From assembly GCF_000512585.2 (NCBI RefSeq), contig NC_089241.1, forward strand, positions 4,544,001 to 4,608,000: a stretch of 64,000 bases of DNA, in the 5' to 3' direction. Source of the stretch: Kwoniella bestiolae CBS 10118 (Eukaryota > Basidiomycota > Tremellomycetes > Tremellales > Cryptococcaceae). The notes beneath the pieces were generated by a model. The model did not search any database, was not told where the DNA came from, and worked only from the letters and a program-made list of their open reading frames with translations. Position 1 is the first letter of the stretch. Each line of letters begins with the position of its first letter. Positions 47,801 to 58,266 of this stretch are shown one piece after another. A program made the position numbers and the translations under genes.

Positions 47801-49350
47801 GACATCGGTTCTCCGGCTTCGTAGCTATGCCTGCGTCCACACAGGAAGAGAGAGCAAGACATCTGGATTTGTGTAGGAAGGCTATGCAGTGCGCTTTGAC
47901 TATTATTGCGGATCATGTGCACATCGTGAGTCGCGGCGGATCCATATCTTGGTGGTCAGATCATGTAGAGGGGGTTTACTGATGTGGATTTCAATAATAC
48001 AGTCTCAAAGGGGTATGATGACTTATTGTGAGTGGTGGAATTGCCTTAGCGATAAATCCCTGGTCAACTATCGAAGTTGCGGTGCTGGTAAAGTCCATAC
48101 TGATGATTGATCTCGTCGTTTAGACGGAGTCCACGTAATCCACCAACTTGCCCAAGCTGGACGAACATTGGTAGCTGTGATCCTCAATTGCAGAGATGCA
48201 GATTTCAGACCTATCATAGCTCCTTCCATCGAAGGATTAAGATCTTGTGTGGGACTGCTGAGAAGGTTTAGTGGTCGATATCTGTGTGGTTTGAGGTCGG
48301 CGGATATCATCGATGAGTTCTGTCGAAGTGAGTGTGATTAGGACAACGATCATTGCAAACCTTGAATCTCCCCTCTCGTCAATATGACTCATGGCTCAGC
48401 TACGATGACGATGCTATGCTAGTGATGGCCATAGCTGACGTCGTATTCCACCTGTACCAGTCTGTAACATCCCCGTCAACTCACCTCGTGTCCCCGACTC
48501 CACCTCCCGCCCCTCCCCAGCATGGCTCCGACCCGTCCCCAAACGAATATCCCTCTCGCAGAACGACTTCGGTCTATCCCCAGGAACAATGATGGATTTC
48601 AATGCTTCCTCCTCTTCCCTCCCAGGTCAAATCTCCTCTGGAACAGATAACACCCTATCGAACGACTTGGATGCGCTGTTCAACACTTCAGCCTACTTTG
48701 ACATGTCAGCTATTGAGGCTGGTACGACCTCCTCGTCTGCGCAGAATCAACCGTATAATGGGAATGATTTCTCCTCGGCCCACTTGAATACCTCCATCAG
48801 CGGGCTGGGTGAGCCGTCAGCGCCGTTCGATAGGTTCGAGACCCTCACGCCTACGCCTATGAATGGGAATATCATGTTATCTGGCAACTCAGGTCATACT
48901 CAGACTCAGAATCAAGGTCAGGGTGGTTCTTATGATAATACTCAGCAAGGCGGTGCAGGCAATTATGAGAATAATGGAAACCATAATATAAGTTTTGATT
49001 ATGGGTTGAATGGGATGGGATATGGTGGGGAGGCGTTGGCTGGGGAGGGGATGGATAGTGTTTCGGATGGGTTGAAGGGTGGGAATGTCGGAGGTGGATT
49101 GTGAGTTTTGTGTCTGTCTCGCTTCTTCCTTTCCTGCGTTGTGCACAACTACCACTATCAATCTGCATCACACGTTCTCCATACTCAGTGGTCAAGTATC
49201 GCTGGAATCAAGCTCAAGCTGATACCTCCGTTCTTCAATCACAGGTCCGCCGCTACCATCCTCAGCCTTATGGAAGAAGGTTCGTTCGACTACGGAAGTA
49301 TATTTACGGACCAGGCGCCGTTACCTATGGATGTGGAACATGGGATGTGA
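44842..49350 (+). CDS. Zn2Cys6 fungal transcription factor
   Basis: Nine exons: 44842-45994, 46158-47009, 47114-47289, 47403-47630, 47770-47925, 48003-48027, 48124-48327, 48461-49100, 49245-49350, giving 1179 residues. The binuclear cluster is complete with C119, C122, C129, C135, C138 and C145 ([13 protein letters not shown], then [14 protein letters not shown]). It follows a Ser/Thr/Gln-rich N-terminus. A Gly/Asn-rich linker leads to the fungal-specific transcription factor domain at about 510-900, with [66 protein letters not shown] and [15 protein letters not shown]. The tail is Asn/Gly-rich and acidic at the end ([12 protein letters not shown]). This is a nuclear gene activator of unknown target. 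Exon 6 is 25 nt. Intron 7 (48328-48460) is long and could hide a further small exon. Confidence 0.9.
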
Positions 49351-49635
49351 TAGAGGTGTAACTTGGATTGATTGTTTGGGAGAAGCCAGGGTATATAGTA
49401 TCATATCTTGTTCATATTCTAATATTCTTCGCTGTTGATGATTCAGTCAGTCGGACTCTCAACTACGCTTATATAATTTCCATCCTTGGTTTTCTGAATC
49501 TTGGGTTTATCGTTGTAAGACTTTGTATGATATGTTTCTTAGTACAGCATAAACAGTAATATATGGATGGAGTCTCTCACGAACAGTACAGATTTATCAT
49601 GATGGTCTACATCGAGAATGTGATGTGATGCTTGG

Positions 49636-49675
49636 AGATGTGTAGATGTGTAGATGTGTAGATGTGGAGATGCAG
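49636..49675 (+). repeat. 8-bp tandem repeat AGATGTGT
   Basis: Three exact copies of AGATGTGT followed by AGATGTGG and AGATGCAG. Confidence 0.9.
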
Positions 49676-49750
49676 GAACATGTAAGCAAGCGTTTTGCTA
49701 CTTTCAATGCCGTTCCCATTCCCACTCCCATGATCCGTGCGCATCGCCCA

Positions 49751-49780
49751 CTCCCACTCCCACTCCCACTCTCACTCCCA
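49751..49780 (+). repeat. 6-bp tandem repeat CTCCCA
   Basis: Five copies of CTCCCA, the fourth being CTCTCA. Imperfect copies (CATTCCCATTCCCACTCCCA) lie about 30 bp upstream. Confidence 0.9.
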
Positions 49781-50956
49781 TAAGTATGAAATGAGCCCAC
49801 GAAGACATACAGCATCACCGAGGCATCTTCGGTGTCCCATGAATTACCCACTACTCAAATCACCAAGTACTGAAATTGAGTCTGACTTTGGCCTGTATCA
49901 GTGATAAAGTCCAACAATCCAGGTGGAGCATTCGTTGTATACATTCAATGTCCAAATGGACATTGCGTCATGCAGCGTCACTTTGTGGCACTGTCCCCCT
50001 TATGACCATTCCAGCGGGAACAAACTACGGTAAACTCTAATTTGTGATTGCACTTTGTGGAGCGAGTAGAAGGAAAAGAAAAAGGAAAAGAAAAACAGAT
50101 CTGGTTTCAGGTTTTAGTTTCCTTATCTCCACTGATGAGATGGGTCACCTGTTGTTCCCAGCTCGTTTAGAATGTTTTACGAGAAAGTAGAGAACATCAT
50201 GAATGGTCTGATTGGATGGACTATACGAGGAGTGGTGAGGTGGAGCCTTGTTTGTACTTGACCACCAGTCGTACAATTAGGTTGATTAGCTTCCAACATT
50301 ATCTCACCTCACAGAGCATAAATGTAAAAACCAGAATTGATGATGTCAGATCAATCAATTATTTGGTCTAGACTCGCATCATTGGTCGTTCCTTTGTATG
50401 AGCACACTGCACTTCAACGTTGACCTGTGAATGTGAATATTTGGGAAAGACACAAAAACATAAACAAAGGGAGGAGATAGACCGGTTAGGGTTGTGGGAT
50501 GATGATATCATCTGACGTTTTGCGTTTATCTGAGTTAGATCAGTCAGTTCCTTAGAATAGATAATCAAAGGATGAAAAGAAAAAAAGAAAAAAGGATTTT
50601 AGAGCGGTTTTGGTTATCTACGTTAGTTAGGTTCTTTGGGGATGGATGAAAGGAGGGTATGACTCATTGATGACGATTTTTATGTGGTTGTGGAGAGTAG
50701 GAGTGTATAAGAGTGACTGACCTTATCGCTGTAACGCTGGAATCGATCGATGTGGTTTATCTACATTACTTACAGATTCATCTATACCACTTACACTTAT
50801 CGAGGCTATACAAAATATACACGCTAGAGTAAAAGCCATACTTCATTGACAATAAGAGATAGACAGATATAACATATCATCACTCGTCTCTATAACACAG
50901 AAGAAAGAACATAACAATCAATAACCGATAACGAATAACAAATAACACATATAAAG

Positions 50957-51489
50957 ATGACCACCCACCTTATCTCGCACCAAAACCAATACGCAAACGA
51001 TATGCCCCATACCCCTCAGCAAGAACAATACCAACCCCAATTATTCGGTGGTATCCCCTCAAGCTCACCTAAGATGATCCCCACTGAACTGGGATGTGAG
51101 TGATCATGCCTTCTTTCTATCGCTTCTCCGAATGAGACGACTAACCAAGAGGTCCAACGCATCATATACATATACTGTACGAGGTGATCAAGCTGATACC
51201 CCTCCCCTGCTTACATAGCCCCAACCAAACCAAAGAACGAACTAAGCAAAGCCAAACGACGATACTCCAAAAGTCTATTCAAGTGGACTCAGGAGTTATG
51301 GGAGAATACCCGAAAAGATATCGAGTGAGTCCATGTTTATATTCCCACCTCACCTTCCCATAGTTGCTCCCCATGCTCCACTGCATGTCGATCTACAGTA
51401 GGACAACCAGGCTAAATGTTGTTTCTTGGTGTTACAGGCGACGATCTTCTACATCGTCCAGTGAATCTGCCGATCAAAGTGCACAATGA
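50957..51489 (+). CDS. Short hypothetical protein (98 residues)
   Basis: Three exons: 50957-51095, 51219-51324, 51438-51489. Each exon alone is too short to stand out, but donors, acceptors and frame link to a clean stop. The N-terminus is Gln/His/Pro-rich (MTTHLISHQNQYANDMPHTP). The middle is basic and amphipathic (LSKAKRRYSKSLFKWTQELW) and the C-terminus is Ser-rich (RRSSTSSSESADQSAQ). No family is recognised and there is no signal peptide or membrane segment. It is preceded by a long AC-rich leader and promoter region of about 1.6 kb, unusual for so small a gene and suggestive of complex regulation. Confidence 0.6.
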
Positions 51490-51935
51490 AAAGACAGATA
51501 TGACCTCTGATAGAGTGATCAACGTCGAATCACCTACCATCCATTAAACGGTCATCCTCCATACGCTGTACTCTGTATATCTTCTTTTGCCTTCCTCATT
51601 GTGTAACAAATATGGTAATAGCCCCTTGGAACTTGTGTAAATCGGATTTGTATTTGGATTTGGTCAAATTGTACATAATATATGATAGTGTAGCTATAGT
51701 GCATCTTCCTTTTTTATCTCTCCATGTAATATATAGTAGCTCTCACACCATGCATAGGCGGATGGATTGGTATTTGCTACTTCTACTGCTCGAGGAATCG
51801 AGGAGCGACCGCACACCACTCGTAACGATACACATCCATGTTAATATTCATAGCCCTACTCTACAAATTATTTAGAGTATACATACAAAGTCCCATCTTC
51901 CAATTGCCCCAATACCTGTACGTATCTGGTGACTC
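51490..51935. other. Convergent 3' flanks
   Basis: 446 bp between tail-to-tail genes, T/A-rich with no supported coding sequence. Confidence 0.45.
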
Positions 51936-53737
51936 TTACAACTTCGCTTTCACCCCATTTCCGCCTCCCTTGACGAAACTGTATCCCCTTTGGATCTGTT
52001 CCTTAGCCTCTTTGACCATATCGTCGATAATCTCCTTGGCAGGTTTGACGTCCTATCACATATCGAAACATTGCCATCGTCAGCTCGAATATCATATCTC
52101 AACATTGTGTGTCAAGGAGAAGTTTGCTTGATCATTCTCATATACACCACATGTACACTCACGTTGATCAGCGCACTGACATCTCCCATCAACCACATCC
52201 TAGCCTGGATTGATTTCTCGGGATGTTTCTCCATCTCGAGATCGTGTGGGATTTTACCCTGTTTGGTGAGGGCGATACTACTCGTAATTTGGTTTTGTAA
52301 TCAGTAAACAACATCGAACACGCTATCAGGACATGATGCTGTGTGTGTGGTATCGCAAACTCACACTTCATCCTGTCTCTCATTCCAAGATTTCACATAA
52401 TCAGTCTGTCTGACTCGAAGTGGTCTACCGGTGTATATCAGGGTAGTGTTGGCATCGCCATGATCTGCACTCAGAATACTGATAGTAAAGTACGCCATAA
52501 CAGTCAGTTGTCGTATCCATCATGGAGAGAAGCGGTAACTCACAGTTCCTTGTGTTTCTTTGGCGCAGCAGCTTCAGTAGAAGCTACGAATCTTGTCCCC
52601 ACCCATACACCTTGGGCACCCAGCATCAGCGAGGCAGCTAATCCTCGACCATCGTATATCCCTCCAGCGGCTATGACGTGGACCTGCGACAGGTATCAGC
52701 TGGACGGGCTATTAGGAAGATCCGAATGACAGCTTGACTTGCGGGCTGACCGGTCAAAGGTGATGTACGACCTTTACACAGATCCACACAGGCGGGAATG
52801 AGGATTGACGTGGCGGTCGTACCGGTATGTCCACCACCTTCGCCTCCCTAATTGATGGATGCAGAAGATCAGCTACGACTTCCAGATGAGAGCCGATGAG
52901 TCTGCCGGAAAATGAGAGAGCTTACCTGAGCACAAATTAGATCCACGCCAACATCCAGAGCTTTAGTCACATGCTTAGGCGCTCCAACCATCTACCAACC
53001 CATCATCAGCTATCTCGGCTTTCCGCTACCAGGGACAGCTGGACATACATTCATAACGAATATTCCAGCTTTATGTAACCTCTCAACAACATCTTTCGGC
53101 GGTACTCCAACAGCACAGACGAACAACTTTGCTTTCTCCTCGATGATCACATCTATCAACTCGTCGAGCTTGCCTTTCGTGTAATCGTAGTTTGTCTTTC
53201 TGGCTGTAGGTGCTGTGGAGGGTATCAAGAGGTCTACTCCGAAGGCTAAAAGAGCATTAGGGCATACATGGTCAGCTGATCTATGAGGGAGACTGCTAAG
53301 CTAGCTGGGAATATACTCACGTAGATCAGGTTGGGATAAAGATGATTTCAATTCTTTGATTATTCCTCTCAAGTGCTTTGGTCTACATATCGTTTGGCAG
53401 AGATCAGCATCCAATGTCATCGAGCTGAAGACGATGATGGATGTCCAGAGCTTTTCAGCTCACGTATATCCAAGTCCACCTATCACACCGAGTCCACCTG
53501 CATTCGACACTGCTGCCGCGAGCTCAGGTCCGGCAGCTACGTTCATTCCTCTGCGGTATACGAATAAAGCTTAGGTCAGCTAGAGTGTTACGCAGGAGCA
53601 GGCGACTTTAAGCTTACGCCAAGAGGATAGGATGCTTGATCCCGACTGATGAGACGGATAGGTCAGCTCATCGGTCTTGCACTAGTATGACATTGCTACT
53701 CACATAGCTCGGTGATGGGTGTTGAGATGACAGACAT
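51936..53737 (-). CDS. Nitronate monooxygenase (2-nitropropane dioxygenase family)
   Basis: Eleven exons on the minus strand: 53737-53704, 53645-53618, 53550-53464, 53382-53321, 53245-53049, 52991-52926, 52847-52743, 52683-52544, 52478-52365, 52277-52163, 52052-51936, giving 354 residues. This FMN-dependent TIM-barrel enzyme oxidises alkyl nitronates to carbonyls and nitrite. Family marks: ITELFGIKHPILLAGMNVAA at the N-terminus, AVSNAGGLGVIGG, a PFGVDLLIP strand, DLICAQGGEGGGHTG carrying the His expected at the active site, VHVIAAGGIYDGRGLAASL, then GAQGVWVGTRFVAS for phosphate binding. There is no targeting signal. The intron after exon 7 begins GCAAGT rather than GT. The gene is divergent from the CSN3-like gene across 487 bp. 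Confidence 0.93.
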
Positions 53738-54224
53738 GTTATATCAGTTTCTTAATGATGATCTCGGGGTGGTAGGTGAGGCGGTCAATAGATGATTTCG
53801 ATACGAATGCAGAAGATGATCTGAGGTATGAGGAGAAAGGAGAGAAAGAGAAAGAGCAGGTGGTGAGGGGGGGTTTGTGTACATATATATATATATATAT
53901 ATAGCTGGATTGATTGGTACTATCATTCGTTGTTCCTCATGGTTCACGTTCCGGCATTCAACCGTTAGGTCAATACCCGGTAGTACGCATGCACAGACTC
54001 ACCCACAGACCACCGAGGAAACCGGAGGACCGGTCATACCAATCGGTATAAATGGGGGTAGCATATATAGGGTGACCATGATACCTTCAACCTCCACTCT
54101 TGAGTTGACAATTGAGGTTGACGTGAGTGAGCTCATTCCTCATTCCTCTACTGTATGTCTATTTCCTAGGTTCATCAGCTCGATCTTCTTCCCCTCGTAT
54201 ATTCATCAACGAGCCACCATCACC
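53738..54224. promoter_or_regulatory. Divergent promoter, nitronate monooxygenase / CSN3-like gene
   Basis: 487 bp between two start codons, with an AT dinucleotide tract near the left end and a pyrimidine-rich leader before the CSN3-like start. Confidence 0.45.
53883..53903 (+). repeat. AT dinucleotide microsatellite
   Basis: Ten AT units plus one A, uninterrupted, inside the divergent promoter. Confidence 0.95.
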
Positions 54225-56564
54225 ATGTCAGAAACCACTCAGCCGGTAGCTTCCAGCTCATCCGCGCCACCATCAGCCCCAGCCCCAGCTCACGGGGCAT
54301 TACCCCAACCACCCTCTCGATCAACCAACCAAACCCAACCCGTCCTTCCAACCACATCAGAAGAGATAACCCAACTCCTCCTTCACACTCACTCATTACA
54401 GTATGTAGATCAGGTCGTCGTACCCACATTACAAGATGTAGCAGATGGTAAATCAGCTGCGGACACCTATCAAGGAGTGAAACTCAAGGAAAAGGAAAAG
54501 ATCCAATATGGCGAATCGATCTTGGCCTGTGCGGAGAGCGATGATGTATATGATATTCCTGATGAGGGGATAACGAGGATGACTGCTGGATTAACTTACA
54601 TCATGTGAGCTGCCTTGTCTTGCCCAATGTGAAGTTCAACAATTAGCTGACGATGCTGTGCATACTGCTAGTTCCGCACGACTTGAGGTATTCAAGAATA
54701 CCTCCGCGAGGTATACCAACCAACTACTTCAATTCGCCATCAGATTATGCACTCATGGTGATACTCAGCAATTCTACCTGATACCCAAGAGAGGTAAGCT
54801 ATCCCTTTGACATACTCTTTATGTAGGTTACAGCTGACATATCATCCCCAGTCGCTCAACTATCATGGGGCATCCTTCGATTATCCCAACACCTCAAAAC
54901 AGTGAGCTCCTCTTCTGCATCATCTTTAGTCAGCTCATAGTCTTCCTCCGCATAGGTCGAATGGGCTATTCCAGCTATAGCAGGCCTCATCCAGAGATCA
55001 GGCGTGGTAGGATACTTCTCTCCTATTTACGCTGCATACCTCGAAGCCTGCTTGTTGGCTAGACAGTTCGAAGCTGGTCTGTTGGTGTTGGATCAGGTAT
55101 TCTTACATGTCAGAACTGTAAGCTGCGTCGTTGCGTGAATCTATCCAGAGCTCAAGTGAATGAAAGCTGACCTACCGCGGGAACATACACAGGCAGGAGC
55201 AACCTACCTGGATGTCCTGACATACTACCATCACGCAGGGTTGATATCAGCAGCTTTGAAGGATTATAATAGGGCCAAACAGTATTTCGTCATAGTATGT
55301 TTCCATCGTCCACTGAGCAACGGATATTGAATCATACTGACCATGTTACGATGTCGATAGGTCGTATCATTACCTACTACGACTACATCTGCTATTCAAT
55401 TAGCTTCTGCTAAACGAGCTATCTTATGCGACCTGCTTGATACCGGTAAAGTAGGTATCACCGTCTGCTCTCAAGTACAGAAAATTGCGTACTGATTGTA
55501 CGCTTCACCATGCTAGCGCATCTCCTTCCCTAAATACACGGCAAGCACAGTGACCAGAGCGATCGAGAAGCATGCAGGGGTATATAACGACTTAGCAATA
55601 GGATATGAAGCTTCAAAATGGAGTGATGTGAGGAGCATTGCTGGTAAAGCTGATTTTGCCAATGTGAGTGAGATTGGATCCGATGGAATTGTCTCTTATC
55701 TCGGAGGTCTCTACGACCTGAGACATGTATGGGTATATCCATATCGACTCCTTGGCTCATGGTACATTCCTCTGCTTCGAAATCATGCTGACTCAGGCGA
55801 TGATCACAGGACTGCAACAAAGGTCTGATCGACCAAGTTCTCAAGAGTATCACCAAAAGAAGAGTCTTACAGCTCAAAGAGATGTATTCGAGACTTACGA
55901 TCAACGATCTGGTCATCAAGATCGGGCAGAGTAGTAAAGAGACTGTTGAGACCATCTCAGCTATCTTGGGTGAGATGGTGAGTTCACACTGACAGTCCAT
56001 GGGTATGATCTCGTACAATTTGAGTAGCTGACTTGAACGACATCAATATAGATTACTCTGGGGAAAATCAACGCGACCATCACAACTGGCAGCACACCTG
56101 CCAACTCGATCGTCACTTTCCTTGAAGATCACCCACAATCCCCTGGAACCAACGCTGCAACGTCTAAGAAATTACCTCCAGCCAGTTATCTGGCTAGTCA
56201 GTTGCAGAGTGAGCTGATAGAGATGAGTAGGAGATTGGGGATCAGTAAGGAGTATCTCAGAAAGGTGAGCCGTTCATCTAAGATCTAGGAAGTCATCGCG
56301 GCTTCATACGATCTTATCTCCTCGTGCCATACGTCCTCCCGATGCGTATCATGGCAAACACCTTTTCCATATTCTCTACGAACATGACTAACTCCCCTTA
56401 TTTGGAAATTGCAGCAAGCCAACTTCCTCGAAATGGGTTCCGGCAAAGGTAAACCCGGGGCCAGGACAGACGATTTCGATCAGATGATGGCTGCGGAGGA
56501 GTTTTCAGGACGAGGTAGTGCAGTCAGAGGTGTGGGTGGGAATTATGGGGATATGGGGTTCTAA
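54225..56564 (+). CDS. COP9 signalosome subunit 3-like PCI protein
   Basis: Ten exons: 54225-54604, 54672-54793, 54852-54901, 54956-55117, 55193-55294, 55361-55450, 55517-55663, 55810-55977, 56052-56264, 56415-56564, giving 527 residues. The signalosome removes NEDD8 from cullins and so tunes ubiquitin ligases. The features fit subunit 3: a helical repeat part (VAQLSWGILRLSQHL, AAYLEACLLARQFEAGLLVL), YLDVLTYYHHAGLISAALKD and YNRAKQYF. A PCI-type end follows with KYTASTVTRAIEKHAGVYND, LIDQVLKSITKRRVLQLKEM and the winged-helix ILGEMITLGKINATITT. It has an extra Pro/Ser-rich N-terminus and a Gly-rich tail. Other PCI proteins (proteasome lid, eIF3) are less likely. Most introns are phase 0. The in-frame upstream extension is not used because it lacks family similarity. 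Confidence 0.8.
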
Positions 56565-57879
56565 CGATCAATCACTGGATACATCTAGGTCAAAGAGATT
56601 CCCTCATTTCGTATTTGTAAGAGAGATATCGAAGTAGCATAGACGCGCGATGATGAGTTGTATATACATTTATGTATTCGATATCCGATATCACGAACTT
56701 TAAAATGTGTTGGGCATAAGCCTATTCACTGCAGAGATATATAGTCTGACCCTCGCCGTCCAAAGGGATTGGCAACAACCACGAGGTCGCTGTTCAGATG
56801 TCGTCATTACGATTGGACTTCGAGCAGCTTTCAATCATGAGCTTCCTCTGACCTCGCGTCATCATGATTTCCAACTTTTGGGTGTCTCATCGGTATAGAA
56901 TGCTCGTCCCGTAGTGGACAGGCATGTCAAGCGTGCGCAGGGGAGTCCATATGCCTTTTCAAAACATCAGAACCCAGAGTTTTATCCCTTACTATGTCTG
57001 ATTGGCATTTACACAACAGAGCACGGCCAGCGATCATCGACAGACTCTTGTACTCTTGTCGGCGATCAGAAGAATGCACTAGCTATCAATTAGTGTAACT
57101 TGGAGCCAATAGGGAATGGCCACCTTGATAAGGATGATACTGTATAACTCAAAACTGCATACAGTCACTTAACACAAGATGGTATCTCAGTAGTAAGGAC
57201 CCAAGGTCTAACTCCTGCACCACAATGTAAGTGATAGGACAAATCATCGTAGACAAGATGGGACTGCTAGATGACGCTTCTGAAAGACAACGAGTCATCA
57301 CAGAATCATTTCATGTCTATGAAGTAGTCTCATGGGACGTACATCACCGATGCTGATGCTTCTCATTGTGGAACAGAAGCCTTGAAGACTGTACGGGGCG
57401 TAAAGACAAAAGGAAGATTCTTGCAAAACGGTCAGCAAGATAACTATAGTGGGCTTCTTAACCGCCTGACTGAAAATGGATGCTGTGAATGTATCATACA
57501 TAAAGGTGTGCGCGAACCAGACAATCCGACCCCCTTTGACTTTCCAGGGGCTCTGTTGATGCTTGAAACACGTTCGAGGGATTCTCTTCCGTTCAACAAG
57601 CCTCTTCCAAGAAGCGCAATGTCTGCACATGCATCGCGTTCGAAAGCCTAGACTGGGCCTCCGTCATGATGACTCGAAAACGGGAAATACTTGAATAAAC
57701 GTATATATAAACGTAGGACAGGGTGGATTCAAGGATATATTCTGATCCCCACTTATTTCTCATATCATACATTGCATCGAATTATACAATTTCAGACCAG
57801 TGAGCAATTTCCTCCAAGTAATTTCGGTTACCTACCAAGTTTTTTCCTTCTTACATATTGATTGTATCCTTCTGTCAGA
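56565..57879. other. Gene-poor intergenic region
   Basis: About 1.3 kb. Several open frames of 60-110 codons exist on both strands without recognisable features. A TATATATAA lies at 57702-57710. Confidence 0.5.
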
Positions 57880-58266
57880 ATGTCACAGTCGAGAAGTATC
57901 GTGACCATCGTCAATCCCTCTATGGCGGTCAGGATGATTGACAAAGAAGCGGACGAGATTTTGTTCACTGAAGATGCTCATTATGCCAAATCCGGAAACT
58001 CGTCCGAAACATTGACGAAAAGTGGCTTCTCCACCAAGACTTTCGAGCTCAAAAACGACGGGGATCAATCGACGGACCTACTCGTCGACAAACGGGCTAC
58101 CTTCCATCTTTGGCGGGACAGAAACAGGATCATCGCGAGCGCCCAACACGCTCCAAAGTCGACTGAGTGGGAGTCCGTCGTCCTCGATGCAGATGAACCT
58201 GTCAAGACAGTTGGGTATTACCATTTTTCCATTGAGCATCCCGATAATGATTGGTTGCTCAAATGA
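57880..58266 (+). CDS. Doubtful small hypothetical protein
   Basis: A single open frame of 128 residues begins MSQSRSIVTIVNPSMAVRMI, about 170 bp after a TATATATAA. No family is recognised. The segments TFHLWRDRN, STEWESVV and VGYYHFSIEHPD recall, weakly and in the same order, HWHRDGK, QVEWTLG and GTYTIIAETTD of the hypothetical protein at 34667-35292, so it may be a distant relative. If a short intron (58254-58287) is spliced, the end changes to NKDENEGIRPVPHFSGELYR. The donor would be weak (GTTGCT) and the intron very short, so the unspliced stop is preferred. Confidence 0.4.
   Translation: MSQSRSIVTIVNPSMAVRMIDKEADEILFTEDAHYAKSGNSSETLTKSGFSTKTFELKNDGDQSTDLLVDKRATFHLWRDRNRIIASAQHAPKSTEWESVVLDADEPVKTVGYYHFSIEHPDNDWLLK

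Larger units (their letters stand above)
49351..50956. other. Long intergenic region with simple repeats
   Basis: About 1.6 kb. It contains an 8-bp repeat at 49636-49675, a 6-bp repeat at 49751-49780, purine runs (AAAGGAAAAG) at about 50070-50098 and 50572-50597, and an AC-rich leader before the next gene. Confidence 0.55.

Noticed and set aside
49747..49780. CRISPR-like or regulatory array from repeated CTCCCA
   Set aside because: The units are contiguous 6-mers without spacers, which is a simple tandem repeat, and the organism is eukaryotic.
53877..54224. In-frame upstream extension of the CSN3-like protein
   Set aside because: It translates the AT microsatellite and promoter sequence and has no similarity to the family.
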